From: Eriocheir sinensis
Taxonomy: Eukaryota; Arthropoda; Malacostraca; Decapoda; Varunidae
Assembly (NCBI RefSeq): GCF_024679095.1
Contig: NC_066549.1
Span: forward strand, 7,410,995-7,474,994
Direction of reading: 5' to 3'
DNA length: 64,000 nt
Shown here: piece by piece, positions 11,161 through 24,486 of the stretch
How the letters are laid out: the number at the start of each line of letters is the position of its first letter
Position numbering within the stretch: position 1 is the first letter of the stretch
The notes under the pieces: model-generated
Database searches by the model: none
What the model was told of the DNA's origin: nothing
What the model saw: the letters and a program-made list of their open reading frames with translations, nothing else
Position numbers and translations under genes: made by a program

Positions 11161-12960
11161 ACTCTCGAAATATTCACCCATCACACTCACGAAATATTCA
11201 CCCATCACACTCACGAAATATTCACCCATCACACTCACGAAATATTCACCCATCACACTCACGAAATATTCAACCATCACACTCACGAAATATTCACCCA
11301 TCCCACTCACGAAATATTCACCCATCCCACTCACGAAATATTCACCCATCCCACTCACGAAATATTCACCCATCACACTCACGAAATATTCACCCATCAC
11401 ACTCACGAAATATTCACCCATCACACTCACGAAATATTCAACCATCGCACTCACGAAATATTCAACCATCGCACTCACGAAATATTCACCCATCACACTC
11501 ACGAAATATTCAACCATCGCACTCACGAAATATTCACCCATCCCACTCACGAAATATTCACCCATCACACTCACGAAATATTCAACCATCGCACTCACGA
11601 AATATTCAACCATCGCACTGAAATATTCACCCATCACACTCACGAAATATTCAACCATCGCACTCACGAAATATTCACCCATCCCACTCACGAAATATTC
11701 ACCCATCACACTCACGAAATATTCAACCATCCCACTCACGAAATATTCACCCATCACACTCACGAAATATTCACCCATCCCACTCACGAAATATTCACCC
11801 ATCCCACTCACGAAATATTCACCCATCACACTCACGAAATATTCACCCATCCCACTCACGAAATATTCACCCATCACACTCACGAAATATTCACCCATCC
11901 CACTCACGAAATATTCACCCATCCCACTCACGAAATATTCACCCATCACACTCACGAAATATTCACCCATCCCACTCACGAAATATTCACCCATCACACT
12001 CACGAAATATTCACCCATCCCACTCACGAAATATTCACCCATCCCACTCACGAAATATTCACCCATCACACTCACGAAATATTCACCCATCCCACTCACG
12101 AAATATTCACCCATCACACTCACGAAATATTCAACCATCGCACTCACGAAATATTCAACCATCACACTCACGAAATATTCAACCATCGCACTCTCGAAAT
12201 ATTCACCCATCACACTCACGAAATATTCACCCATCACACTCACGAAATATTCACCCATCACACTCACGAAATATTCACCCATCACACTCACGAAATATTC
12301 ACCCATCACACTCACGAAATATTCAACCATCACACTCACGAAACATTCACCCATCACACTCACGAAACATTCACCCATCACACTCACGAAATATTCACCC
12401 ATCACACTCACGAAATATTCACCCATCACACTCACGAAATATTCAACCATCACACTCACGAAACATTCACCCATCACACTCACGAAACATTCACCCATCA
12501 CACTCACGAAATATTCACCCATCACACTCACGAAATATTCACCCATCACACTCACGAAATATTCAACCATCACACTCACGAAACATTCAACCATCACACT
12601 CACGAAACATTCACCCATCACACTCACGAAATATTCAACCATCACACTCACGAAACATTCACCCATCACACTCACGAAATATTCACCCATCACACTCACG
12701 AAATATTCACCCATCACACTCACGAAATATTCACCCATCACACTCACGAAATATTCAACCATCACACTCACGAAATATTCAACCATCACACTCACGAAAT
12801 ATTCACCCATCACACTCACGAAACATTCACCCATCACACTCACGAAATATTCAACCATCCCACTCACGAAATATTCACCCACCGCACTCACGAAATATTC
12901 AACCATCACACTCACGAAATATTCACCCACCGCACTCACGAAATATCCAACCATCGAGGT
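11158..12960. repeat. 24-bp satellite, about 75 copies, with 120-bp higher-order units
   Basis: Unit CACGAAATATTCACCCATCA plus CACT, with variants at a few positions (CACCC/CAACC; ATCACAC/ATCCCAC/ATCGCAC; AATATT/AACATT). Five-unit blocks of 120 bp repeat exactly three times at 11761-12120, and a different five-unit block repeats exactly twice at 12301-12540 with a third, slightly changed copy after it. One unit near 11620 lacks three bases. Because 24 is a multiple of three and the unit has no stop in several frames, both strands show frames of about 600 residues; they carry no protein signature. Confidence 0.97.
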
Positions 12961-12972
12961 CCCACTTCAACA

Positions 12973-13350
12973 CTAAAAGGTCAATCGATTCTTACATTTG
13001 CTTACCACCGTGGATATCAAGGTTACGCATCAAAGGGTTAGTGAAATGTACAGCTTAACCCCGAGACATGGGATCACTAAAAGGTCAATCGAGTCTTAGG
13101 TTTGGGCATATCAAGGTTACATATCAAAGGGTTAGTGAAATGTACAGCTGAATCCCGAGACTTGGCATCACTAAAAGGTCAATCGAGTCTTAGGTTTGGG
13201 CATATCAAGGTTACATATCAAAGGGTTAGTGAAATGTGCAGCTGTACCCCGAGACTTGGCATCACTAAAAGGTCAATCGATTCTTACGTTTGCTTACTCC
13301 TGGGCATATCAAGGTTACGTATCAAAGGGTTAGTGAACTGTGTATATTTT
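12973..13350. repeat. 94-104-bp tandem repeat, four copies
   Basis: CTAAAAGGTCAATCGA starts at 12973, 13077, 13171 and 13265, each followed by ATATCAAGGTTACATATCAA and AGGGTTAGTGAAATGT. Confidence 0.92.
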
Positions 13351-13369
13351 TACCTCTGAGACTTGAGAT

Positions 13370-13640
13370 CGAAAACACGCCCCCCCCCTTCCCTCTCAAG
13401 CTCCCCTCCATGTCGTAACAGGATGGGGACTATTAAACACCCTCGGAACTATCGATTAAGTAGTATAAACATGAATTATTAGCCTATTTTCTCTATTTCT
13501 CACGAGTTTTACATTTTCCTGTTTTTTGTGTGTGTATATATTCATGGCGTTCGGGGAAATATTAATTAGTTTACTCGTCAAATTAGTCACATGGTATTTT
13601 GTTTCTTTTGTTCCCCCTCTTGCTTTTGCTGAAAACGAGG
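13370..13640. other. No recognised feature
   Basis: AT-rich DNA without supported gene. Confidence 0.35.
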
Positions 13641-13649
13641 ACACTGATG

Positions 13650-13926
<277 letters not shown>

Positions 13927-14140
13927 GACCAATATTAATTTAGAAACACCTATGTCCCTTCAACCTTCCTTCCCTTAATTTTAAACTCCTCACTTTTTTT
14001 ATCCCTTCCTCGCATTACGTCACCTCACCCAACACACGCAACAGAACACACAGCAACACTGTCAATCAGTCAGTCAACACAAGTAACACAAGTCAGTCAG
14101 TCAAACAACACAGATTCATAATAGTGTTGTCACGGCTTCT

Positions 14141-14144
14141 ATGC

Positions 14145-14189
<45 letters not shown>

Positions 14190-14318
14190 AGCCCCCTCCC
14201 ACACACACACACGCACTAACGCACCCCCCATACACACGCTCTCACTCCCACACACACACACTCAGCCCCCCAACACACACAAGCACTCACCCCCACACAG
14301 ACACGCACTCACCCCCCC

Positions 14319-14363
<45 letters not shown>

Positions 14364-14400
14364 CCCCCTCCCCCACATACAACATCTAACTTCACCTCAC
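14141..14400. repeat. CA microsatellite cluster
   Basis: CA runs at about 14144-14187 and 14325-14361, with CACTCACCCCCC-type interruptions and CTCAC at the end. Confidence 0.93.
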
Positions 14401-14735
14401 CTCACCTATCACCTGCCGCAAATTAGACCCGACTGCAGGTGCCGAGGGGGTAATCTGCGGCCCGATCCTCTAAACACCCAGGTTAATTACACCCTCCCGT
14501 GCCTGGTAAACCGAAAAGCACGCCGCATATTTACCTAAAGGCCCATTAGTGTCACTGCGGGTCTTCTCAGCCTTTTAGAAGCCTTTTAATAGGGTAAGAT
14601 GAGTCGAGGGAGTGTAGGAACGTGGGCAGGACGATTGTGTGTGTTGAGGTGGTTGGTGTGTGTGGGTTCTCGTGTTTACCTTTGAGAAATGTTTAGATTG
14701 TGTGCTTTTTGAAGAAGTGGGGACGATGTGAATAG
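14401..14735. other. No recognised feature
   Basis: Includes a GC-richer part (14410-14520). No gene supported. Confidence 0.35.
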
Positions 14736-14739
14736 TATT

Positions 14740-15330
14740 TGAGGTTTCATGACTCGTAACCTGTATTTGTCCGTTGTGAAGAAGAGGCGGAGAAGTTAAC
14801 GGTATTCTAACTTTCCGTGATCTATAACCCGACTTAACTAATCCGTTGTGAGGGAGAGGCGGAGAAGTTAACGGTATTCTAACTTTCCGTGATCTATAAC
14901 CCGACTTAACTAATCCGTTGTGAGGGAGAGGCGGAGAAGTTAACGGTATTCTAACTTTCCGTGATCTATAACCCGACTTTACTAAACCGTTGTGAGGGAG
15001 AGGCGGAGAAGTTAACGGTATTCTAACTTTCCGTGATCTATAACCCGACTTTACTAAACCGCTGTGAGGGAGAGGCGGAGGAGGAAACAGCATAATCTTT
15101 AAATCTTAGGTGATCCATAATCCGTGTTTACTTGTCCTTTGTGAAGAAATGGCGACGAAGCAAACAGTATTATAACTTCGCGCGATCCATGACCCGTATT
15201 TACATATCCTTGTGAAGAAGGGGAGACGAGGTAAATAACATGAGAAAGAGATAGTATTATATTATTCTGAGGTCCGTGGCACGTATTTACTGACCCGCTG
15301 TAAAAAAGAGACGAAAAAGCAAACAGCATG
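14740..15330. repeat. 72-bp tandem repeat with a homogeneous core
   Basis: AGTTAACGGTATTCTAACTT recurs every 72 bp at 14794, 14866, 14938 and 15010. Outside this core the units diverge progressively up to about 15330 (GATCCATAATCCGTGTTTAC, GATCCATGACCCGTATTTAC). 72 is a multiple of three, giving a periodic minus-strand frame. Confidence 0.92.
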
Positions 15331-15359
15331 AAGATAATAAAAATAATGGAAGATTCGGC

Positions 15360-15440
15360 AGTTCTGTGTCCTGGGGGAAGGTGCAGAACACGACCCATGA
15401 CCAAGGACACGGAGATGAGCACCGAGGCCAGGCGTTAGTG
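15360..15440 (+). mobile_element. SINE tail fragment
   Basis: ACGGAGATGAGCACCGAGGC and the preceding GTGTCCTGGGG match the 3' half of the SINE at 58269-58571. Confidence 0.6.
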
Positions 15441-15476
15441 AATGAATATACAGCAGAGGAGACAGTGAAAGGGCGT

Positions 15477-15479
<3 letters not shown>

Positions 15480-15525
<46 letters not shown>

Positions 15526-15560
15526 GAAACGAAAAAAAAACGAACGTGCAACCACAGGGT

Positions 15561-15612
<52 letters not shown>
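15480..15612. repeat. GA and TC microsatellites in inverted orientation
   Basis: GA at 15480-15522 and TC at 15565-15611, separated by about 40 bp that include GTGCAACCACAGGG; CTGTGGTTAC follows the TC run. Could form a stem on either strand. Confidence 0.9.
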
Positions 15613-15613
<1 letters not shown>

Positions 15614-15849
15614 GTTACGTAACATGATTTTTTCGTCCGTATACAGACAAACAATTAAAGGAAACACGCGTGGAACAATCAAGACGAGATACCAATCTTT
15701 CTTTTGTTTCCTGTTTATTTTTTCCTTTATTGTCCGAGCGTGTTAATTTTTTTCCCCTGCCGTCCTTGCAAGGCTGGTGGCTCGTCTCATCCTTCCGTCC
15801 GTTAACCTATTCTTCCTGTTTTTCCTCTTGTTTTTCTTTCGTATCCACA

Positions 15850-16450
15850 TCCCTCTCCTCCTCCTCGTACCCCTGTTCTTCATCCTTATTCTCCTTATCC
15901 TTATCCTGCTTCTAATTCTTTTCTTCGTCCTTCTCATTATCCTATTCGTCTTTGTTCTTCTTCCTCTTCATCATCATCCTAATCGTTATCCTAATCCTAA
16001 TCCCTATTTTTCTTCTCCTCTTCATCATCATCCTAATCGTTATCCTAATCCTAATCCCTATTTTTCTTCTCTTCTTCATCATCATCCTAATCGTTATCCT
16101 AATCCTAATCCTTATCTTTCTTCTCCTCCTCCTCCTCCTCCTCATCATCATCATCATCCCGCTTCTCATCCTCTTCGTCCTTCTTTTTCTTTTCATTCTG
16201 TTCTTCTTCTGTCTTGTTCATCTTCTTCACCTCCTCTTCATTCTCCTCCTCCTAATCCTAATCGCTATCCTAATCCCTATCTTTCTTCTCCTCCTCATCC
16301 TCATCCTTCTCCTCCTCTTCGTCCTGTTCTCCTTCTGTCTTGCTCATATTCTTCACCTCCTCTTCATTCTCCTTCTCCTATTCCTAATCGCTATCCTAAT
16401 CCTCCTATTCCTCCACAATCCTAACCCTTCATCCTAATCCTCTTATTCTG
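15850..16450. repeat. Pyrimidine-rich tandem repeats (57-bp and others)
   Basis: Three near-identical units of about 57 bp (CATCATCATCCTAATCGTTA then TCCTAATCCTAATCCCTATT) followed by CTCCTCCTC runs and further diverged units. Confidence 0.88.
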
Positions 16451-16479
16451 ATCCTTAACTTGTATTGTTTTGTTCCTTC

Positions 16480-16615
16480 ATCATTATCTTCATCACCATA
16501 ATCACCATCACCACCACAATAACAAAACACACTGGTCACCACTACCACCATCATCCCCCAGCACCGTCATCATCACCATCACCATCATCATCATCATCGC
16601 TACATATCCCCTTCA
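16480..16615. repeat. CAT/CAC microsatellite
   Basis: Irregular ATC, CCA and CAT repeats. Confidence 0.8.
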
Positions 16616-16799
16616 GATACTCAGTACAAAAAAAAGGAGGGAAAAACGATGGTGCTATATGGTGTGACGGTTTTACTAAGGCAGTGGTGCGTCACGCTGA
16701 AAACAACTGCCGTGCGACTGTTACATGATGCACTACAGCGAGCGGCGGGGAGGAGGTGGAGAACGGTGACAGGGAAGAGGACGAGGATGGAGACGAAAA

Positions 16800-17060
16800 G
16801 ATGAGAAAGAGAACGATGATGGAAAAAAAAAGGACGAGAACGACGAAGGAAAAATAGAGGACAAATATGACGAAGGAAGAGAAAAGGACGAGAACGACGA
16901 AGGAAAAATAGAGGATAAATATGACGAAGGAAGAGAAAAGGACGAGAATGACGAAGGAAAAATAGAGGATAAATATGACGAAGGAAGAGAAAAGGACGAG
17001 AATGACGAAGGAAAAAAAAAGAGGACAAATATGACGAAGGAAGAGAAAAGGACGAGAACG
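16800..17060. repeat. 54-bp tandem repeat
   Basis: ATATGACGAAGGAAGAGAAA recurs every 54 bp from about 16866. Unit has two related halves (GACGAAGGAA... and GACGAAGGAAAAA). It produces an 18-residue periodic minus-strand frame without meaning. Confidence 0.9.
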
Positions 17061-17070
17061 GCGAAGAGGA

Positions 17071-17540
17071 TTTACATAGATTTACATAGAAAATCAGACC
17101 ACACAGACCCCATGGTCCAGACTAGGTGGTCTGTCCTTAAACCTAAGTGATTTTACATTAATCAGATGGCTCCAAAACGTTGCATTTCACTCTAGTTAAT
17201 TTTAGGTTGAAGGAAGTGACGGTCGAGCTTGTTTTTTAAAGGAGTCAATCGTGTTACACTGGACCACTGAAGGTGGGAGCTTATTCCATTCTCGCACTAC
17301 AACGTTGGTGAAGAAAAATTTGGTGCAGTCTGAATTTACTGGTCTACATTTGAATTTTGTGCCATTGTTCCTCGTTCGCAAAGTGTCATCGATCATAAAC
17401 AATGTTGATCTGTTTACATTCGTGAAACCATTAAGTATTTTAAAACATTCGATCAGTTTTCCTCGGAGGCGACGTTTCTCAAGAGAGAACATGTTAAGGG
17501 TGGAAAGCCTTTCTTCGTAAGATTTGTTGCGCAAGAACAA
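17071..17540 (-). mobile_element. LINE group B 3' fragment
   Basis: The minus strand encodes [37 protein letters not shown] and VVREWNKLPPSVVQ, nearly identical to 48185-47886. The 3' end TCTATGTAAATCTATGTAAA is at 17071-17090. Everything upstream, including the reverse transcriptase, is missing. This copy has kept the frame that is broken in the 48 kb copy. Confidence 0.85.
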
Positions 17541-17749
17541 GGGGATGACAACGATGAAGTTAAACAACAACAACAACAACAACGTGAAGCCCCCCCCCCA
17601 CTCCCTCCCTTCCCGGCCATGATCTGCTACGGAGGTAAAAATTATGGAATGTAGCAAAAAAAAAAAAAACATGAAAAAAATTGCATCCATTAATTAAGAG
17701 AACTGTGGCTGAGTTTGCATCCAACCTTTCTTATATAACCCCAGCATGC

Positions 17750-18306
<557 letters not shown>

Positions 18307-18464
18307 TTTTCTTCACTCCTATTATGCCATTCCCTTTTTAATTCCTTTCACTCTCAGCTCTCTCCCTTCCTTCCTCCCTTCCTTCCTTCCTCTTTTTCTT
18401 TAGTTTCCTCTCCCTCCGTCCTTCACCTCCCTCCTGCCTTATCTATGCAGTCATCTCACTCTCC

Positions 18465-18615
<151 letters not shown>

Positions 18616-18884
18616 ATTCCAGAACCTTTTACTATATCCACAACCAATTCAGAAGCTACAAAAAATATCCATCTTATACTTAGGATGTCTTGCATGGAAT
18701 TCTCTCCCTCAAAAAAATAAAAATAAAATAAAGAACAACGTATCCTTGAATATAAAAAAAAGCAAAACAGTTTATTATGTGCATGTCGAGAGAGGATATG
18801 CGTGTAGACAAGTCCATGATTTTGCCTGGTATGTAACTTTGCGTGTGAATGGATGAAGTGCAAAGATATGAGGTAGTATATCAG

Positions 18885-19109
18885 GGATTGGTGTTATTAT
18901 AGATGGGCTGCGAAAGTAACAAAATGGCGACCCAGGAATTGTAAAAGAGAGGCAGAGGAGGGACAAGCAGAGGGAGGCCCAGGTGGAGAGAGACGAAATT
19001 GAGAGTATTTGCTGGAGCAGGATGGAGTAGGTACGCCTAATATCAGAGAGTGAGAGATGGAGAACGTTGGGAAAGGCCTTTGTTCTGCAGTGGGATAGTG
19101 ATGGCTGAA

Positions 19110-19146
<37 letters not shown>

Positions 19147-19361
19147 GTGATGATGTAGTACGCCTAATATCAGAGAAAGAGAGAGATGGAGAACGTTGGG
19201 AAAGGCCTTTGTTCTGCAGTGGGATAGTGATGGCTGAAGATGATGATGATGATGATGATGATGATGGTGATGATGATGTAGCACGCCTAATATCAGAGTG
19301 AGAGGTGGAGAACGTTGGGAAAGGCCTTTGTTCTGCAGTGGGATAGTGATGGTTGAGAATA

Positions 19362-19392
<31 letters not shown>

Positions 19393-19400
19393 CGAGTGTA
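18885..19400 (+). mobile_element. LINE group C 3' end, with its last about 125 bp present three times
   Basis: The plus strand reads KRGRGGTSRGRPRWRETK-like sequence with frameshifts, then RERWERPLFCSGIVMAE. The segment CAGAGAGTGAGAGATGGAGA to the GAT tail is repeated in tandem at about 19028, 19157 and 19280, each copy with its own GAT run of differing length. Confidence 0.75.
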
Positions 19401-19529
19401 CTTTGGGAACTTTAGAACTTTGAGAACTTTAGACATTATTAACGAAAGCTTTACCTTGATACATAAATTATTTTTCATTAATATTTATGATGATTGTTGT
19501 TAATTGGCAAATAAACCCTTTTGACTTTG

Positions 19530-19637
19530 ACAGACAGATAAACAGATACAGACAGAGACGGACAGACAGACAGGCAGACAGACAGACAGACGAACAGACA
19601 AACACATAAATACGACCGACTGATGGTGGAATATGTG

Positions 19638-19669
<32 letters not shown>

Positions 19670-19940
19670 TAAATAGATATGATTGATGGTGGAATAAGTA
19701 GATAGACAGACAAACAGACAGACGGACAGATAGATAAGACTGATGATGGAATAGACAGAGACAGACAGACAGACAGATAGACAGACAGACAGACAAAGAG
19801 GCAGGTATGACTGACGGCTGCATAGGCAATTAGACAGACAGACAGACAGACAGGCAGGTATGACCGATGGCTGCACAAGTTATTAGACAGACAAACAGAC
19901 AGACAAAGAGGCAGGTATGACTGATGGCTGCACAGGTAAT

Positions 19941-19976
<36 letters not shown>

Positions 19977-20100
19977 GAGGCAGGTATGACTGATGGCTGC
20001 ACAGGTAATTAGACAGACAGACAGACAGACAGACAAAGAGGCAGGTATGATTGACTGATGGCTGCATAGGTAATTAGACAGACAGACAGACAGACAGGTG
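19530..20100. repeat. GACA microsatellite with recurrent 65-85 bp spacer
   Basis: GACA/CAGA runs alternate with GGCAGGTATGACTGATGGCT and GCACAGGTAATTAGACAGAC. At least seven units. The serine/cysteine/leucine-rich minus-strand frames are by-products. Confidence 0.92.
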
Positions 20101-20189
20101 TGAGTATGTGACTGACCATTAATAGTTCCTCCTGTCAGATTCCTCATTGTTCTAGTGGTGACACAATCGCGCGGGACACCTCTTTATAT

Positions 20190-21370
20190 CAATCTGTAAT
20201 CCTTGCGTACTCCTCCAATACACATTAAATAATATATCCTACAGTACCTTATTATCCTTCCATTGTCATTGTTATCCCACGTTCTTAATCCACCAATCCT
20301 TCAATCCCTACCAAAAAACATATCCTACATACATCTCGTCATCCCTTCACAGTCATCCTTATCCCAATCCATTCATCAGCCAGTCTTTACACGTTGAAGA
20401 ATATATCCTACAGTATCCCATTATCCTTCAACTATCATTCGTCCGCCGGGCTTGTAATCCTTCTATTCCTATACACGCTAAAAAACATATCCTATACCTT
20501 TTCATTATCCCTCCACGATCATTCTTATCCAACTCACTGATCCTTCATTCCCTACCAAGAACATATCCTATACCTCTTCATTATCCCTCCACGATCATTC
20601 TTATCCAACTCACTGATCCTTCAATCCCTACCAAGAACATATCCTATACCTCTTCATTATCCCTCCACTGTCATTCTTATCCCACGCCATCAGTCCTTCT
20701 ATCCCTACACGCTGAAGAACATATCCTATACCTCTTCCTTATCCCTCCACTGTCATTCTTATCCCACGCCATCAATCCTTCAATCCCTACACGCTGAAGA
20801 ACATATCCTATACCTCTTCCTTATCCCTCCACTGTCATTCTTATCCTACGCCATCAATCCTTCAATCCCTACACGCTGAAGAACATATCCTATACCTCTT
20901 TCTTATCCCTTCACTGTCATTCTTATCTCACACCATCAATCCTTCAATCCCTACACGCTGAAGAACATATCCTATACCTCTTCCTTATCCCTTCACTGTC
21001 ATTCTTATCCTACACCATCAATCCTTCTATCCCTACACGCTGAAGAACATATCCTATACCTCTTCCTTATCCCTTCACTGTCATTCTTATCCTACACCAT
21101 CAATCCTTCAATCCCTACACGCTGAAGAACATATCCTATACCTCTTCCTTATCCCTTCACTGTCATTCTTATCCCACACCATCAATCCTTCTATCCCTAC
21201 ACGCTGAAGAGCACATCCTACTCTTCATCCTCTTCCCGCTATCATTTTTATCCAACGCCCCTAATCCTTCAATCTGGTACCGTTTCAGAGCATGTCCTAC
21301 ATCTAGTCATCCTTCCACTACTATTTTTATTCCACGTCCATAATCCTTCAGTTCCTACGCGCTCCACACT
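20190..21370. repeat. 82-bp tandem repeat, about a dozen copies
   Basis: CACGCTGAAGAACATATCCT recurs with 82-bp spacing (GCTGAAG at 20711, 20793, 20875, 20957). Units at both ends are more diverged. Internal words: CTTATCCCTTCACTGTCATT and CCATCAATCCTTCAATCCCT. Confidence 0.93.
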
Positions 21371-21639
21371 CACATCACGGTTCTTCAAAGCATACGGGTC
21401 GCGATAGCCTATCACTACGGATGACAAGTCTTTTTCTTCACAAAACACTAACGAAACACGAGACGGCTCTTTTGGTACACTGTCGAGCAGCTGGCAAAGA
21501 GGTCATCAGGGTACACTGCTTAAAACAAAACCAAAAGGGAAAAAGTGGGTTGTTTTTTTTTGTTTTTGTTTTTTTATCGCATCTCCGTCTATCACACACT
21601 CGCGGTTATTTATTTGTTTTTGTTGTCGCTTTTGTTTCA

Positions 21640-22510
21640 GTCGATCTCCCCTCCTTCCCTTTGTCCCATTTGTGTTCAGCGCGAGAGAGAGGCGACTAAC
21701 GACCATTGGACCCTAACACCTCGTCTTTCCCTCATCATCTGTTATCTGTTTATCATTGCTGTCGCTTTTGTTTTAGTCATCCACCCCTTGCCTGTCACCT
21801 CATCGTCCCTTCCCTTCGTCCCATTTGTGTTCAGCGTAAGAGAGAGAGAGGCGACTAACGACCATTGGACCCTAACACCTCGTCATTTCAACAACCCATT
21901 CAGTAGTTTAACATCTCCGCCAGTGGCATGTATCCACAGCCCGCACAGACAGACAGACAGCGTGGTAGAAAGGCGACTATAGACCATTGGACCACACCTC
22001 GTCATTTTAACAACCCATTCAGTAGTTTAACATATACCCGGCAGTTGCACGTATCCAGAGAACGCACAGACAGACAGACAGCGTGGTAGAAAGGCGACTA
22101 TAGACCATTGGACCACACCTCGTCATTTTAACAACCCATTCAGTAGTTTAACATATACCCGGCAATGTCACGTACCAGAGCCCGCACAGACAGACAGACA
22201 GCTACAATATTCCTAACCCCGTATTCCCATCTCCCATCTCCCACACACAATCTTATCCCCAACGATGTATAACCTGCAAACCGCACAGACAGACAGACAG
22301 CTACAATATTCCTAACCCCGTATTCCCCAACCCCAAGCTAACCCATCTCCCACACACAATCTTATCCCCAACGATGTATAACCTGCAAACCGCACAGACA
22401 GACAGACAGCAACAGCAACAACAGCATTCCCAATCCCCGTATTCCTCACCCCAGCCTAACAAACCCATCTCCCTCGCACCAGATTATCCCCCCAACACAT
22501 CACCTGCAAA
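21640..22510. repeat. Composite tandem repeats of about 115-125 bp and longer
   Basis: First type: GGCGACTATAGACCATTGGA, CCTCGTCATTTTAACAACCC and CAGACAGACAGACAGCGTGG, about four units. Second type: GCTACAATATTCCTAACCCC and CCCAACGATGTATAACCTGC, three units. Both include the CAGACAGACAG word. Confidence 0.88.
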
Positions 22511-22514
22511 CCGC

Positions 22515-22735
22515 CAGAAAACACCAGCTTGCATCCATCACACACACTCACCTTGATTAGATTGCGCTCGACGGCTCAGGAGGGAAGGTCAAGGTGTGCG
22601 CCGGGTGAGTCAGGTGAGGTGAGGTGTGCGTCCAGGTGTTTGCGAGTCTCTCTCTACCTGGTGACGCCGCCGGAAGGGATGTCTGGCCGGCGTGAGGGAG
22701 GGAACGGGACTGACTGAGTGACTGTCGCCTCGCCT
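22515..22735. other. GC-richer sequence without recognised gene
   Basis: About 60 percent GC between repeats, with GGTGAGTCAGGTGAGGTGAG. No family match in any frame. I cannot exclude an exon of an unknown gene. Confidence 0.3.
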
Positions 22736-22739
22736 GGAA

Positions 22740-24015
22740 CACTATTTACCACCCTCTCTCCCTCTCTCTCTCTCTCTTCCTCCCTCCCCTCCCCACAGAA
22801 ACACGCTGCTCTCCCCCTCTTGCTTGTCTCCCCTTCCTCGTACCTGGTCTTCCCTTCCTCTCAGTGTCATACCCCCTTTTTTTTTCCTTCCTCTCTCCCT
22901 CTCTCAATGTCATTTTTTTCTCCTTCTCTCCCCTCGCTTCCCTCCCCTCAGGAACACGCTGCTCTCCCCTCCTTCTTCCCTCCCCTTCCTCTTATCATCG
23001 TCTCCCCTTCCTCTCAATGTTATACCCCTTTTTTTCCCTCCCTCTCTCCCTCTCCCCACCCCTTCCCTCCCCACAGAAACATGTTCCTCTCCCCCTCTTC
23101 CTTGCCTCCCCTTCCCCGTATCATCGTCTCCCCTTCCTCTCAATGTCATACCCCCTTTTTTTCCTCCCTCTCTCCCTCTCCCCTCGCTTCTCTCCCCTCG
23201 CTTCTCTCCCCTCAGAAACACGCGGCTGCTCTCCCCTACTCAGTGTCATACCCCTTTTTTTCCCCTCATATTCCTTCCTCGCTTCCCTACCCTCTTAGAC
23301 ATGCTTCTCTCCCCCTCCTCTCCCCCTCCTTCCTCCCTTTCCTCCACTCTTCCTCCTCCACTCAATGTCCTCCTACCCCCTTCTCTTCCCTTACATTCCT
23401 CCTCTTCTACTGATTGCTTACCTACCTCTCTCTCCCCTCACCTCGTTTTTTTTCCCCTCCTTCCCTCCCTCATATTCTCCCCTCCCCTTCCTCTCCCTTT
23501 CCACCCACTTTCTTTCCCTTACATTCCTCCTTTTCTCCCCTCCACTTTCAAACATGCTTATCTCCCCTCCTTTCCTCCCTTCCTCCCCTCGTCTCCCCTT
23601 CCTCCTCCTCCTTCGCCTCCCTTCCTTCCCTCCCCTTCGTCTCTCTCCCCCTCCTTCTCTCTCTTATGTCCTCTCCTCCCCTTCCTCTTCCTCATTTCCC
23701 CTTACATTCCTCTTTTTCCTCCCTCCCCTCATAGACATTCTTTTCTCCCCCTCCTTCCCCTCCTCATATCCTCACCTCCCTTTCTTCTTCCTCTTCCCCC
23801 TCCTCCACTCAATGTCATACCCTTTCTTTCCCCTTACATTCCTCCCTCACACAAACGCTTCTCTCCCCCTCCCTACTTTCCTCCCTTCCTCGTCTTCTCT
23901 CCCTTCTCTTCCCTCCCTTCTTTCCCCTTACATTCCTCTTACTCTTATTCTTTCTCATGTTTTCTTTTATTTTTCGTTACCTCTTTCGTTGTTTTATTTC
24001 CTCCCTCCATTAAAT
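22740..24015. repeat. 1.3-kb polypyrimidine tract with degenerate repeats
   Basis: Almost only C and T. Units share CAGAAACACGCTGCTCTCCC and CCCTTCCTCTCAATGTCATA. It gives long serine/proline/leucine frames on the plus strand (up to 405 residues) with no domain. Confidence 0.9.
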
Positions 24016-24480
24016 ATCACACTTCCTCCGTTGTTTATTGATTGTTGTTGTCGCTCTTTGTTTTAGCTGGCCGCCCTCCCCCCTTGCCTGTCACCGTCCC
24101 GTCCCTGCCCTTTGTCCCGCCAGCGTTCAGCGTGCGGGGAAGGCGAGGTGGCTGTTAAGAGGACAGTGACCCACACACCTATACATTAATTAGTCCTGCT
24201 CACCTCTGTAGTGCACCTGGACAGACAACTACCACCTCCCTCCCTCACTCTCATATCGATCATCCCTTCCCTCTTCCCTCCCTTCCACCCCTCGTATTAT
24301 AACTTTTCCAGCGTATGCCATAACTTCCACCCCCCCCCCCCCCAACACCCTCACACGCCCCCTCACATACCTTCGACCCCGCTCTCCACTCTCGCCACTC
24401 TCCACCATGACTCATTCGCTCTCCCGTTTTGTACGTCCACTCTTGGATGTATATGACCCTTCTCTTCCGCTTGGGCTGCT
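24016..24480. other. No recognised gene
   Basis: Mixed sequence; C run at about 24331-24345. Nothing supported. Confidence 0.35.
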
Positions 24481-24486
24481 TAACCT

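Noticed and set aside
11135..12976. 613- and 601-residue open frames on both strands with 8-residue periodicity (KYSPITLT; GEYFVSVM)
   Set aside because: They are translations of the 24-bp satellite. Open frames in several phases and on both strands, no signal peptide, no known repeat-protein fold, and ends that coincide with the array ends.
22718..24066. Long serine/proline/leucine-rich frames (up to 405 residues)
   Set aside because: Polypyrimidine tract read in three frames. CT-rich DNA lacks stop codons; no domain or codon bias.
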